A stretch of DNA of 64,000 bases from an uncultured Eubacteriales bacterium (GCA_900315485.1 OMZI01000005.1:1-64000), one strand, 5' to 3'; numbered from the stretch's first letter, positions 1-8,655 are shown. Notes: generated from the letters alone by a model not told the origin. Made by a program: numbers and translations.

Positions 1-86
1 GATTATGCCGAAAAAAATACTATGCCGAAGAATTGCCGGAGCTTCGCAGCCTAAAGAACTGATTCCAGTTTCTTCGGCATAGTGTT
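1..86 (+). repeat. RIT left terminal inverted repeat
   Basis: Matches the reverse complement of 3314-3399 over 86 bp with about six mismatches; the first 36 bases are identical. Inside it, ACTATGCCGAAGAA (19-32) and TTCTTCGGCATAGT (70-83) form a perfect 14-bp inverted pair. A further ATGCCGAA lies at the outer tip. These are likely binding arms for the three recombinases. Confidence 0.9.
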
Positions 87-90
87 ATTG

Positions 91-1116
91 CTAATCCAAC
101 GAGTAAAGAATCTTTCTCACAGACTCTTTCTTCCAGATTTTTTCTTCGCTTACGATCCCATTTGTAGACTTGTTCATTGCTTCACTCATCATCTCAAGAG
201 TCGCAAATGCATAAAACCCCGAAGTTGTGGACATACTTTCATGTCCTAATAGCTGCATTATGAATGGCAGCGGAACTCCATTCTTGTATAGATCCATTGC
301 CTTAGTCTTTCTCAGCATATGGCAGTGAACACGATCAGGAACTTCACTGCAATGCTCCCTTGCAATATCTGAAGCTGTTTTCAGGATAAGACTGATGCTG
401 TCCGTGGAAAGTCTGCTCTTCTTGCCGTTCAGCATGCTGTAGAACAGAGGGGCTTCTTCGCCTTCTGAATGAAACTCCTTTAGATACCCTTTCAAATGTT
501 TTACTGTTTTTTCGAGCAATGGAACATTCCTGCTTTTTCTGCCTTTGCCGACAAGAGTGACAAAAGGATTTTTCATGTCCAGATGCAGCGATGAAACATT
601 CAAATCTGACAGTTCCTGAACTCTTGCACCTGTGTCATACATCAGGATCAACAGCATTCGGTTGCGCCGATGCTTCGATGTCTTGCTGTCGAATGCAACC
701 AGTATTGCAGCAGTTGCTTTAGGCTGTAGATACACGATCGGAGTTTTTTCCTCCTTGAGCTTTCTTACTGAGCATACATCAGAGTATATGCCGCGCAGTT
801 CAAAGTCTTCTTCGCTGCAGTATTTCAGAAATGACCGTATTGCAGTCAGCTTCAAATTGATTGACTTTACCGAATAATCTTTGCGCCTGAGCCATTCGAT
901 GAATTCCTGGATATTCTTCCTGTTAAAGCAATCCATCGTTACACTGCCATCTGAAACTGACTTCACTTCCTCCAGAAAAGACAGATATGACTTTAGTGAC
1001 TGCTTGTATGCATCTACGGATTTATCTGAAAGATTCCTGGTTACCGGCATGTATGAATGCAGATAGTTGCGTGCCATGATCCAGAAGTTTTTGTCTTTCT
1101 TTCGGTCATACTTCAT
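91..1116 (-). CDS. ritC: RIT tyrosine recombinase, third gene (RitC)
   Basis: Tyrosine recombinase of about 341 aa, last gene of the trio. It has an N-terminal SAM-like core-binding domain and a C-terminal catalytic domain. Catalytic residues visible are the Arg in GARVQEL, the HMLRK box (HxxR), the His in LLGHES, and the nucleophile Tyr in SGFYAFA. The start at 1116 (MKYDRK) sits 9 nt after GGAGG; it overlaps the stop of the preceding recombinase by 11 bp, implying translational coupling. It presumably acts with the other two on the 86-bp terminal repeats. Family assignment is strong; division of labour among the three is unknown. Confidence 0.9.
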   Translation of the reverse strand: MKYDRKKDKNFWIMARNYLHSYMPVTRNLSDKSVDAYKQSLKSYLSFLEEVKSVSDGSVTMDCFNRKNIQEFIEWLRRKDYSVKSINLKLTAIRSFLKYCSEEDFELRGIYSDVCSVRKLKEEKTPIVYLQPKATAAILVAFDSKTSKHRRNRMLLILMYDTGARVQELSDLNVSSLHLDMKNPFVTLVGKGRKSRNVPLLEKTVKHLKGYLKEFHSEGEEAPLFYSMLNGKKSRLSTDSISLILKTASDIAREHCSEVPDRVHCHMLRKTKAMDLYKNGVPLPFIMQLLGHESMSTTSGFYAFATLEMMSEAMNKSTNGIVSEEKIWKKESVRKILYSLD

Positions 1117-2074
1117 ACGCATCGACCTCCGGAATAACATCTGCAGATGATGCGGTCAGCATCCTGTACTGCGAGAAATAATCTGGGATCAGGTGTATGT
1201 AGTAATATGTGCTTTCAAGTGATGAGTGTCCCATATATCTCATCAGATATGGAAGCATTGCATGAATATCTTTGCCTTCTTCTGACCAGCGCATTATGTT
1301 CGCACAGGCGAAATGATGCCTGAAGTCGTATGCTCTCGGCTTGACCTTTCCATCGCGTTTCAGTCCGGCAGACAACCAGATATTCCTGAAGTTCGCTGAA
1401 ATGGCTGAGGACGAATATATGCCGCCATATCCGCCTGGAAAGAAATATTCCCGGTCAGAAAACACCCTGCTGATCTTAGCATCATATTCCTTAAGATATT
1501 TGATCAACTCATCGGATAGAAATAATCTGCGGTCACGAAGAGCCTTGCCGCCAAGGACATCTATATATCCTTGATCCAAATGCACTTCCGTGCATTTCAG
1601 ACTGCGTGCTTCTATGCATCTTACACCACAGCAATACAGGAATCTGTACAATGCCGGAAGCACATAGCGACGCCCCGGCCAGCCGCTGTACCTGAGAACA
1701 AATCGATCGCATTCTTCGAAAAACTGCTGTATTTCTTTCTCGGTGAGCAGATAAACTTCTGCCTGGTACCGCTGAATATTGTATCTGTCATCGAGGATAT
1801 ACGCAGCCCTGTCACCAGTGCTGTTAAGATAACGCCCAAATTCTCTGATCGGTGAGACCCAGCTGCGATCCTGCGATTCGCTTCTTGCCGCGTAATAATC
1901 CGCCCAGCCTTCAACTAAGGACTTTGAGAGCTCGGATTCATTTTCGTGGTTGAGGTTGTAGCGGTCAAGATTCTTTAGTATTGATCTTGGTGCTTGGTAT
2001 TTAATTCCAAGCGAGTTCTTGAAATTCAGGAATGCTTCGATTTTGTCTGAAATATTACTGATGTATGTAATCAT
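1106..2074 (-). CDS. ritB: RIT tyrosine recombinase, second gene (RitB)
   Basis: Tyrosine recombinase of about 322 aa. Catalytic-domain landmarks are the Arg in GVRCIEA, a DFRHHFA box, YMGHSS, and a Tyr cluster (TYYYIH). The HxxR box reads YDFR, so the usual first His is Tyr; the second His (GHS) and both Arg are retained. The start at 2074 (MITYIS) follows GGAGGTGTTGCC. It overlaps the upstream recombinase by the 4-bp ATGA, so the genes are translationally coupled. It is the middle, shorter member, as is usual in RIT elements. Confidence 0.9.
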   Translation of the reverse strand: MITYISNISDKIEAFLNFKNSLGIKYQAPRSILKNLDRYNLNHENESELSKSLVEGWADYYAARSESQDRSWVSPIREFGRYLNSTGDRAAYILDDRYNIQRYQAEVYLLTEKEIQQFFEECDRFVLRYSGWPGRRYVLPALYRFLYCCGVRCIEARSLKCTEVHLDQGYIDVLGGKALRDRRLFLSDELIKYLKEYDAKISRVFSDREYFFPGGYGGIYSSSAISANFRNIWLSAGLKRDGKVKPRAYDFRHHFACANIMRWSEEGKDIHAMLPYLMRYMGHSSLESTYYYIHLIPDYFSQYRMLTASSADVIPEVDAYEV

Positions 2075-3270
2075 GGCAACACCTCCATAGAGATGTTTAC
2101 CATAGGAAGCACGCATTCTCTAAGGCGCTCCGCATCAGTAGTTATGTATATGTCTGTAGTATCCGGGCTGGAGTGCCCTAGTATTGCTGCAATCGTCTCT
2201 ATTGGCACCTGGTTTTTCACCATTGTTGATGCAGCATTATGACGAAGCATATGCATCCCGAAGATACGGCTGTCCTTAGATATTCCAGCCTTACGAAACA
2301 CTCTTGTAACTATCGCATGACAGCTGGCATGGTCAGTAAGCGGACTAAATGGTGCCAGCTGTCTCACAAAGAGATGATCGGTATCTGCGTCAGGTCTTTC
2401 TTCGCACAGATATCTAGCGATTGCGTTACCTACTGTTGGCGTCAGAGGTAAGCAAACAATGTTTCCGGTCTTGCTTTGCCGGAATGAGATCGTTTCATTT
2501 GACCAATCAATATCCGAAAGCTTTAATTTGATCAGGTCACACGCTCGTATGCCGCAGGTCAACCCAGTCAGAACAATAGCGCCATCTCTTAACGAAACTG
2601 TTTTCTGATCAATGACGTCTTTTATGCGATCAAGCTCTTCATCTGTCAATGTCGGTATTATGCGCTTGAACCTAGGGCCATGGATGCCGGCAATGGAGTT
2701 GGTCAAATCTTCTCTGTTCAGATATCTGAATACTGATCTCAACTCACACAATATTTCACGAAGCCTTTCAGGTTTGGATTCTGCAAGATATCCATAAACA
2801 TCCTCGACAGTGAGGCTTTCTGTATCTGCAACACTGTTTCGATGCATATATTGGAGTAGGCTGTACATACCATACTCATAAAAATGCCTTGTGTTTTCAT
2901 TGTCGTAGGCTTCAGATAAAAATGACAGATAATCTCTGTAAATCTGAAGATGCACAGGATCTTCTGGTTGGATTTTGCCTCTTTTCATCATCTCAAAGTT
3001 GAATTCTCCGTTGTAATAATATGAATTCAACAGTCTGATGAAACGACCCTGTGTATGGTATCTGTTGTTACTGAATTTTCCAGTCTTTGCACTGACTACA
3101 TCGTCAGCATATGGTTGACCAGCATTCGGGCTGTATTCTGTTATGCCATTTTCTCTGCAGTAAGCTTTGAAACGCCTGATCACACCGCGATAGTTGAAAA
3201 TGGTGTTCTTGTTGTAGCCGGCATAAGCCAGTGCCTCCAATAGCAGTTCACAAATCTCGTCGATTGACAT
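2071..3270 (-). CDS. ritA: RIT tyrosine recombinase, first gene (RitA)
   Basis: Tyrosine recombinase of 399 aa, the largest and first-translated of the trio. The core-binding region spans roughly residues 1-190, followed by the catalytic domain with Arg in CGIRACDL, MHMLRHNAA (HxxR), ILGHSS and the nucleophile Tyr in TDIYITT. The start follows AAGGAGG at good spacing. The gene begins about 45 bp inside the right terminal repeat, so its promoter probably lies within or just beside that repeat. All catalytic residues appear intact. Confidence 0.92.
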   Translation of the reverse strand: MSIDEICELLLEALAYAGYNKNTIFNYRGVIRRFKAYCRENGITEYSPNAGQPYADDVVSAKTGKFSNNRYHTQGRFIRLLNSYYYNGEFNFEMMKRGKIQPEDPVHLQIYRDYLSFLSEAYDNENTRHFYEYGMYSLLQYMHRNSVADTESLTVEDVYGYLAESKPERLREILCELRSVFRYLNREDLTNSIAGIHGPRFKRIIPTLTDEELDRIKDVIDQKTVSLRDGAIVLTGLTCGIRACDLIKLKLSDIDWSNETISFRQSKTGNIVCLPLTPTVGNAIARYLCEERPDADTDHLFVRQLAPFSPLTDHASCHAIVTRVFRKAGISKDSRIFGMHMLRHNAASTMVKNQVPIETIAAILGHSSPDTTDIYITTDAERLRECVLPMVNISMEVLP

Positions 3271-3313
3271 CTTAAGGTACCTCCTTGTCTCAAAAGTACC
3301 TTAAGTATATGTG

Positions 3314-3399
3314 AACACTATGCCGAAGAAACTGAAAACAGTTCTTCAGGCCGCAAAGCTCCAGCAATTCTTCGGCATAGTATTTTTTTCGGCATAATC
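3314..3399 (-). repeat. RIT right terminal inverted repeat
   Basis: Reverse complement of the left repeat at 1-86. The junction with the interrupted IS30 gene is at 3399/3400, where GGCATAATC gives way to transposase coding sequence. Confidence 0.9.
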
Positions 3400-3400
3400 C

Positions 3401-3775
3401 GCTGACGTTGCTGGAATTGAGCGATCCGCATTCAACCCGAAGTTGAAACGCACGCATGTGTTTTACTGTGAACCGAACCGCTCCGATGAGAAGGCATCCT
3501 GCGAAAACAACCACAGACTGATTCGTGATGTTATACCGAAGAGCACATCTCTTGTGCCATACACACAGGAAGATGTCTCGCTCATGATGAATCACATCAA
3601 CAGCTACTGCCGCAAGAAGTCTTTCGGCAAATGCGCTTATGACCTGGCGATGGATGTATTCCCGGAAGATTTCTTTGATCTGCTCGGACTGTACAAGATA
3701 CCCGCAAACGAGGTCATGCTTAAGCCTCAGTTGCTGAAAGAAGCTTACGAGAAAGCCAAAGCCAGAGATAAATAA
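3401..3775 (+). pseudogene. IS30-family transposase, C-terminal fragment
   Basis: About 124 codons of the C-terminal catalytic end of an IS30-family transposase. The phrases KRTHVFYCEPNRSDEK and SCENNHRLIRDVIPK carry the family's final catalytic-core segment, ending with the usual FGKCAYDLAMDVFPEDFF-type tail. The reading frame is open leftward to the RIT junction at 3399, and no start codon of its own is expected. The N-terminal half must lie left of position 1. The gene is therefore interrupted by the RIT element rather than decayed; excision would restore it. Sequence to about 3972, with GTTGCATTTAC repeated near the end, probably contains the IS30 right end. Confidence 0.85.
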
Positions 3776-3828
3776 CTATCTCCAATGTTAACGCAACAGG
3801 CGTTGCGTTAAACCCGACAAATACGGAC

Positions 3829-3850
3829 AAACCGCCATGCCGGGTGGTTT
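3829..3850 (+). terminator. Hairpin after IS30 transposase
   Basis: AAACCGCC pairs with GGTGGTTT around a 6-nt loop; a CTCTTTTT tract follows shortly after. Placed 54 bp after the transposase stop on the plus strand. Confidence 0.5.
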
Positions 3851-3907
3851 TGTGCGCTCTTTTTAGCAGATTTTGGTGCCTCTAAACCTTGATTTTTCGT
3901 TTACCAA

Positions 3908-3939
3908 AAAGCACTGGCAGCTTGATATACCAGTGCTTT
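3908..3939 (-). terminator. Terminator downstream of the Ltp-like gene
   Basis: AAAGCACTGG and CCAGTGCTTT form a 10-bp stem; read on the minus strand it is followed by a T run. It lies 27 bp beyond the Ltp-like stop codon. Confidence 0.6.
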
Positions 3940-3965
3940 CGTTGCATTTACTCTGAGTGTTGCAT

Positions 3966-4400
3966 TTACCTTAAATATTCAGCGTCCGGATCACAAGCAT
4001 CGATAGCGAGCCTGATCTGCGCTTTTGTGTATTGATCTCGGGTCATGTATTCTGTCAGCTCTTCCTGGGAGATCCCGTTGATGAGAAGGTACTCTTTTAT
4101 TTCCCGTATGGCCTGCGAATCCCAGTCGGCATCAAGCGATGCGACGGCATCTTTTGCTGTTTTTTCAGGAAAGAGCTCGTATTCCATCAGAGTCTCAACG
4201 AGGCCCTTCTCAGAATATGGTGCTGCAGCAAGATAGTTTTCTGCAATCTCAGCCGCTTTCTCCGGATCGGCCGAATCTGCGTATACATGCGTGACGGGCG
4301 TCTTGTCCGATGTCATGCGACCAATAAAAAAAGCATCCAGCGGAAGGCATATGGCAATAATGATCAGGGATGCAATCAGTATTCTGTTTCTTCTGATCAT
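3966..4400 (-). CDS. Membrane-anchored Ltp-like protein, possible superinfection or entry exclusion
   Basis: 144-aa protein with an N-terminal membrane anchor (residues 5-24, basic then hydrophobic) and two tandem Ltp-type three-helix repeats (about 52-95 and 96-140). Visible landmarks are YSEKGLVETL and SQAIREIKEYLLINGIS. This is the fold of host cell surface-exposed lipoprotein (Ltp), known from phage TP-J34, where it blocks DNA injection. No lipobox Cys is present, so the anchor is a transmembrane helix instead. The start at 4400 follows AAGGAGG by 5 nt. The IS30 right end abuts its stop, so the last few residues may be IS-derived. A role in excluding phages or sister plasmids is inference. 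Confidence 0.75.
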   Translation of the reverse strand: MIRRNRILIASLIIIAICLPLDAFFIGRMTSDKTPVTHVYADSADPEKAAEIAENYLAAAPYSEKGLVETLMEYELFPEKTAKDAVASLDADWDSQAIREIKEYLLINGISQEELTEYMTRDQYTKAQIRLAIDACDPDAEYLR

Positions 4401-4444
4401 GCATGCCTCCTTTCCTCCACAGGATGCGTAGCTTTTAGAGGGTT

Positions 4445-4536
4445 TGGCGGCCCCGGGAGTTGAACCCGGGTATCGTTCGGAGACAACAAGCACAAGTTTT
4501 AGAGACGTTCCGAACTAGAGTGGGACCCTTGCCGCC
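4445..4536 (-). ncRNA. tRNA-like element A (extended cloverleaf)
   Basis: On the minus strand, a perfect 6-bp acceptor-like stem (GGCGGC/GCCGCC) plus unpaired A stacks on a 6-bp CCCGGG stem capped by TTCAACT, a canonical T-loop. The middle holds a 5-bp hairpin with a CCC loop (AGGGT/ACTCT) and a 7-bp stem GTTCGGA/TCCGAAC closing about 27 nt. It does not fold as a normal type I or II tRNA and has no convincing anticodon loop or encoded CCA. It lies between a terminator and the Ltp-like gene. Whether it is transcribed or processed is unknown. Confidence 0.55.
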
Positions 4537-4542
4537 GAAAAA

Positions 4543-4562
4543 GCCGGGAGTTAAATCCCGGC
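4543..4562 (-). terminator. Intrinsic terminator after the Ig-repeat surface protein
   Basis: GCCGGGA/TCCCGGC 7-bp stem followed on the minus strand by TTTTTC, 8 bp after the stop codon at 4570. tRNA-like element A begins directly after the T run. Confidence 0.85.
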
Positions 4563-4569
4563 TGATGCA

Positions 4570-7500
4570 TTATGCGTTTTCTTGCTCGTCGTCATCCTCT
4601 TCTTCGTCATCATCGTCTTCTCTTCTCTTTGCAAGGAAGAACAAGCCAACGCCTACGGCAATCAGAGCTGCTGCTCCGATGCCGAGCCAGTGCTTGAATC
4701 TATCGAAGAAGAGAGAAAATCCACTCGAAGATACAGATACTTCTTCGTCGAACGTCGCTTCATTTCCAGCGCCGTCTGTTGCGATGATGTGCACAGGCTG
4801 CCTTAAGCCCTCGTTCAGTGTAAGGCCCCATGTGCCGTTGCCGTTATCTTTGAGGACTACAGGAGAGCCGTTTACTGTAGCTGTTATGTCCTTCACTCCA
4901 GTCAGAAGATCTGATGAGTTTACGGTAAGCTGAGCCTGCTCTGCCTTTATGCCTTTTGGATCGATGCCGTCTACAGTAAGAGTCGGGGCCGTCCTGTCGA
5001 CATAGAATACGACTTTCCCGGTCTCGTCCTTAGACTCCATTTCATTCCCTACGGAGTCTTTAGAAATGACGTTGATCTCGTATGCGCCTTCCTCTTTGAA
5101 GTTATCAGCGCCGAATACGTGTCTGTAGACGTTGTATCCGTTCTCCTTATCAGCAGGAGACGTCTTTGCGGTGCTTTCTACAGCCTTGCCGTCTCTGAAG
5201 ACCTTGAGTTCGCTCTCAGTCACTTCGGATACGTTTTTCTCTGTTATAACGAGATCCTTGTCGATGTTCTGCCAAGCATTGCCCATGACCTTCTGGATTT
5301 CATCGTTGTACTCAAAGTATGAACCGAATCTGTTGACAACAAATGAGATAGTCTTGGTGGTTGTATTCCCCGCCTTGTCTGTCGCGGTTACGGTCATGGT
5401 GTAAAGTCCATCATTTTCCTTGTACTGGGCGAACGAAGGGTTGCTTATAGGCACACCAGCCTTTGTATAGCTGATACTCTGTTTGTCAGGATAGTCGTCT
5501 GTTACCTTCGCATTTGGAGCTAAGCCCATACCGTATGTATAGATGCCTCCGTCTTTTACTCCGGTGATGCTGATCTCAGGAGCTTTTGTGTCGATGGTGA
5601 AAGTCAGCGTCTTTTTCCCGCTGCTGTTTCCTGCTTTATCGGTAGCACTGGCGGTAAGGGTGTATGTTCCTGTCGTACCGAAGGTCTTCGAGGAAGCGGA
5701 TGTCTCGCCTGAGTTTTTCCACGGGAAGCCTTCATTTGAAGTTGCGCCTCCCAGCTTTCTTACAGCGCTCACGTTGACATTGTTAGTCTTATAGAAGCGC
5801 TCTTTAACAGTCAGCTTCGCTGTCTGCTTTTTGTTATAGAATTTGCCGTTCTGGATGCCCGACCACGCGACCACAGGTGCAGTGGAGTCTTTTGTGAATT
5901 CGTAGCTCAGCTCGTTTGACTCGTTACCTGCTGCGTCTCTTGCATCGATTTCTACGCTGTACACGCCGTCTTTAGAAAAGGCGGATGACGGGAGCGTAAG
6001 CTTGTCTACCTTACCTACGGTGTTTCGTGCAACGGTTTCCCCGTCTCTCCTGATGACGTAGCTTATTGAAGCACCATCTGCGTCGTAGTACTTCTCATCT
6101 TCCGTCACCTTGATGGCAGGGACCGACCTGTAGTGCTCGCCTGTCTTTACGCCGCTTGCTTCGATCTCAGGTGCCACAAGGTCTATCTTCAGGACATTTT
6201 CCTTTGTTATCTCGTTTCCTGAGTTGTCCGTTGCTACGGTTTTGAAGGTGTATTTTCCGTCTTCGCTCGGCTCGTCTATTTTCGCCTTCGCAGAGATGGA
6301 TCTCTCGCTCTTGACCTTTTCTTCCAATGTAAGTGATTCAAGTTCTTCTCCGTCCTCGCTGATGCTCATGGAGGCAAGCCCCGAAAGGTTGTCGCTTGCC
6401 TTTGCTGTCAGAGAAGGAAGGGAATTGTACCATCCGTGTGAATTCGGCTTTGATGAAAGAGATACCTCAAGCGCCGGTGCGATAGCTTCGATCGTTATCG
6501 AAGAGCCGTCTTCAGTCTGCGCTATGAGTGTCTCCGCCGACTTGTTCCCGAATCTGTCTACGGCTACGAGCTTAACAAGCTGCGCGTCCATTAGTGTCTC
6601 TTCTTCCGGAAGAGCGATGCTGTATGTATACTCGCCCTCTGTCACTTTGCTGAATACAGGCTCGTATGTGGTGGTCTTATCGTCCTTTGTGCTGACGAGA
6701 TATACCTTGCCCAGGCCTACGCCCTTCTCGGTTATCTTCGCGTTGACAAGGATGTCTGCCTTCTCCTTGCTGTATATACCGTGTGTCTTCACATGTGTGC
6801 TCGGCTTGGCTGCGCTTGTGGATACCTCTCCGATCTTAGGCGCTCCGTCATCGATCACAACGGTATCGTTGCTCATCGGCTTGGAGCAATTGTCTCCTGT
6901 ATATACATAGAAGTCACTTACTTTTCCGTCCGGAGATACTGTTACTTTGATAGAGTCCTTTGCTTCACCGTCAAGGCTCGTAGCGAGTTTTTTGCCTTCT
7001 GCAGGGACGATCGTATATACCCCTGCTATTCTGAGGATCTCATCAATGATGTCCTCTGACTCGGCAAAGTGGTAGTCAGACGGAACAGGTTCATATCTTT
7101 CTCTGATGTACAGCTTTTCTTCGCTGCCCTCCTTTATGGCTCCCGCTGCTGCGAGGCAGTCCTCGTCTTTATCGAAGGTCCATGAGTATGTTCCGGAGGA
7201 TGATGCCTCTTCCTCGGTAAGATCAAGAGAGATCGATCCGTTTGAAGATGATGTGACGGATCTCGTGCTGCCGTTTCCGAGAGTCACGGTGATCTTCTTG
7301 CCGCTCGCAACAGTTGCTGCGGAGACGCTTGAGTTATACGGATAGGTGTAGACTTTTCCCTCCAGTTTGTGTGCTGCTGCAGGCTCGTCCGGGGTATCCG
7401 GGTCAGTCGGTGTATCTGTTCCTGACTGGCCGCCTTCTTCGCCCTGTGCCTGGAGAGCGGGTGTAGTCGGAGCGGGGTCTTCATTCTCTGCAGGCTGTTC

Positions 7501-7629
7501 GGACGTTATCCCGGTCTCTGCCGGGATATCTGTCTCCCCTGCTGCAAAAGCCTGTGGCGTCTGGGCGGATGCCGTAAGAAGCAGTCCCAGAAGCACAGCT
7601 GTTATCCTTTTTGATCTTTCATTCTGCAT
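4570..7629 (-). CDS. Large Ig-repeat surface protein with C-terminal membrane anchor
   Basis: 1019-aa exported protein. A signal peptide covers residues 1-30, followed by a Pro/Thr/Glu-rich linker. Then come about six beta-sandwich Ig-like repeats of 80-100 aa, each with an APxIxxSG start and a YxxxVxATDxAGN ending (for example TATDKAGN). The C terminus is a transmembrane helix followed by a very acidic DDDDEEEDDD tail. There is no LPxTG-type signal, so it is probably membrane-anchored, not wall-linked, with an acidic tail inside the cell, which is unusual. It has its own terminator and stands between tRNA-like elements A and B. The likely role is adhesion or mating-pair contact; this is inferred. 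Confidence 0.85.
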   Translation of the reverse strand: MQNERSKRITAVLLGLLLTASAQTPQAFAAGETDIPAETGITSEQPAENEDPAPTTPALQAQGEEGGQSGTDTPTDPDTPDEPAAAHKLEGKVYTYPYNSSVSAATVASGKKITVTLGNGSTRSVTSSSNGSISLDLTEEEASSSGTYSWTFDKDEDCLAAAGAIKEGSEEKLYIRERYEPVPSDYHFAESEDIIDEILRIAGVYTIVPAEGKKLATSLDGEAKDSIKVTVSPDGKVSDFYVYTGDNCSKPMSNDTVVIDDGAPKIGEVSTSAAKPSTHVKTHGIYSKEKADILVNAKITEKGVGLGKVYLVSTKDDKTTTYEPVFSKVTEGEYTYSIALPEEETLMDAQLVKLVAVDRFGNKSAETLIAQTEDGSSITIEAIAPALEVSLSSKPNSHGWYNSLPSLTAKASDNLSGLASMSISEDGEELESLTLEEKVKSERSISAKAKIDEPSEDGKYTFKTVATDNSGNEITKENVLKIDLVAPEIEASGVKTGEHYRSVPAIKVTEDEKYYDADGASISYVIRRDGETVARNTVGKVDKLTLPSSAFSKDGVYSVEIDARDAAGNESNELSYEFTKDSTAPVVAWSGIQNGKFYNKKQTAKLTVKERFYKTNNVNVSAVRKLGGATSNEGFPWKNSGETSASSKTFGTTGTYTLTASATDKAGNSSGKKTLTFTIDTKAPEISITGVKDGGIYTYGMGLAPNAKVTDDYPDKQSISYTKAGVPISNPSFAQYKENDGLYTMTVTATDKAGNTTTKTISFVVNRFGSYFEYNDEIQKVMGNAWQNIDKDLVITEKNVSEVTESELKVFRDGKAVESTAKTSPADKENGYNVYRHVFGADNFKEEGAYEINVISKDSVGNEMESKDETGKVVFYVDRTAPTLTVDGIDPKGIKAEQAQLTVNSSDLLTGVKDITATVNGSPVVLKDNGNGTWGLTLNEGLRQPVHIIATDGAGNEATFDEEVSVSSSGFSLFFDRFKHWLGIGAAALIAVGVGLFFLAKRREDDDDEEEDDDEQENA

Positions 7630-7667
7630 ATAACAAATTCCCTTCTTTACTAGATCATATTGTTCCG

Positions 7668-7708
7668 GGCGACTGCCGGAATCGAACCGGCTTTATTCCA
7701 TTTTCGCC
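7668..7708 (-). ncRNA. tRNA-like element B (minimal acceptor plus T-arm)
   Basis: Minus strand: GGCGA, a 12-nt linker, the T-arm GCCGG-TTCGATT-CCGGC (perfect 5-bp stem, canonical loop), AG, then TCGCC closing a 5-bp acceptor-like stem. D and anticodon arms are absent. It lies between the sortase terminator and the start of the Ig-repeat gene, 39 bp from that start. Confidence 0.55.
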
Positions 7709-7714
7709 ACAAAG

Positions 7715-7730
7715 CGCGGGCAGTCCCGCG
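7715..7730 (-). terminator. Hairpin after sortase
   Basis: CGCGGG/CCCGCG stem with a 4-nt loop, three bases past the sortase stop codon. The following T tract (CTTTG) is weak. Confidence 0.6.
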
Positions 7731-7732
7731 TT

Positions 7733-8563
7733 TTATTTTCTCTTTTTTCTGAACAGGCTCTTTAGCAGGTCTGCTGTCAGGGCAAGCATTACTATACCGA
7801 CCCCGATCTGAGCGTACAGCCAGATGTTCGAATAGCTTTCAGCGTCCGGCATGATGGAGCCCTTCTTTTCCTCGCGCTCAAGTTTCCCGACCACTATGTA
7901 CCGGGCATTCTTGAATTCGTATGCGCAGGTCGAAAGAGTCACTAGGGTGTCGCTGTCCTTAAGATCCACATCGGATCTGTTGATGCTCCTGCTTTCAACG
8001 AGCGACAGGAATTTTTTCCTGTCCTCAGTGCTGTTTGCATGGCTGTATATCTCGGAGTCCTCGCGTTCATTAAGAAAAGCCGCTACCCTTATTCTGTAGT
8101 GCCCATCCTCCCTTATGAAGGTTATGTCCGGATGTGCGTCAAAGAATTCCCTGTCCTTGTACTTTTCAAGACCTGCGAACATCGCTCCGGATGACATGTG
8201 ATGGCCATAGACTATCGTGTTGAATCCCTCAAACGGGGTCCTGCAGTCCGCGTCCACAAAAATAGAGCCTGGAAAACTGTATGTCCCGTCAAAGCCTTTA
8301 TGGAGATACTCCTCGTTGGTCTCACCCTGTACGACCGGATAGTCTATCTGGGTATCCTCAAGATAGATCCAGCCGAGAAGGTCAGGGTTTATACCCTTAA
8401 GGGCCGAGAAGTTTATCTCCTTGCCGTCCGATTTCGCGACTTCGCTTATATCCTGCTTATCCTGTACTTCGGCTCTGTATTCATTTAGTTTCGTCTCCAG
8501 CATGAAGCCTGTTGCCAGGATCATTGCCAGAACTATTGCTGAAATCATTTTGCTTGCTCGCAT
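7733..8563 (-). CDS. srtB: Class B sortase
   Basis: 276-aa membrane transpeptidase that links surface proteins to the wall or polymerises pilins. An N-terminal membrane helix spans about 7-24 and the catalytic beta-barrel about 55-235, with His in VYGHHM, Cys in LSTCAYEF and Arg in ARYIVVGKL. The long insertion with helix before TLSTC and the DxxGWIYLEDTQIDYPVVQ opening are typical of class B. A second C-terminal helix and basic tail (about 247-276) are extra. The start follows CAGGAGG. It lies 92 bp after the SpaA adhesin gene, its obvious substrate. That substrate lacks a standard LPxTG motif, which fits a class B enzyme. Confidence 0.93.
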   Translation of the reverse strand: MRASKMISAIVLAMILATGFMLETKLNEYRAEVQDKQDISEVAKSDGKEINFSALKGINPDLLGWIYLEDTQIDYPVVQGETNEEYLHKGFDGTYSFPGSIFVDADCRTPFEGFNTIVYGHHMSSGAMFAGLEKYKDREFFDAHPDITFIREDGHYRIRVAAFLNEREDSEIYSHANSTEDRKKFLSLVESRSINRSDVDLKDSDTLVTLSTCAYEFKNARYIVVGKLEREEKKGSIMPDAESYSNIWLYAQIGVGIVMLALTADLLKSLFRKKRK

Positions 8564-8587
8564 TTTGCCTCCTGTTTCGGAAAAGCC

Positions 8588-8619
8588 GCCGGGGCCCTTA
8601 AGAAGATAAAGGCCCCGGC
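8588..8619 (-). terminator. Terminator after SpaA adhesin
   Basis: GCCGGGGCC/GGCCCCGGC 9-bp stem with a 14-nt loop, followed on the minus strand by GGCTTTTCC. Separates the adhesin from the sortase gene. Confidence 0.65.
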
Positions 8620-8655
8620 TGTATATATCCGAAGGGAGTTCAGATACCTATGTGA

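Larger units (their letters stand above)
1..3399 (-). mobile_element. RIT (recombinase in trio) element
   Basis: Three consecutive, overlapping tyrosine recombinase genes in one orientation are enclosed by 86-bp imperfect inverted repeats. This is the diagnostic architecture of recombinase-in-trio elements. The plus-strand sequence to its right resumes in frame as the C-terminal part of an IS30-family transposase, so the element has landed inside that gene. The left flank lies outside the window, so a target duplication cannot be checked. Boundaries are set by the ends of the inverted repeat. Confidence 0.9.

Noticed and set aside
4445..4536. A normal tRNA-Ser, tRNA-Leu or suppressor tRNA.
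   Set aside because: Acceptor and T-arm are perfect, but no 5-bp stem with a 7-nt anticodon loop and no regular D-arm can be formed.
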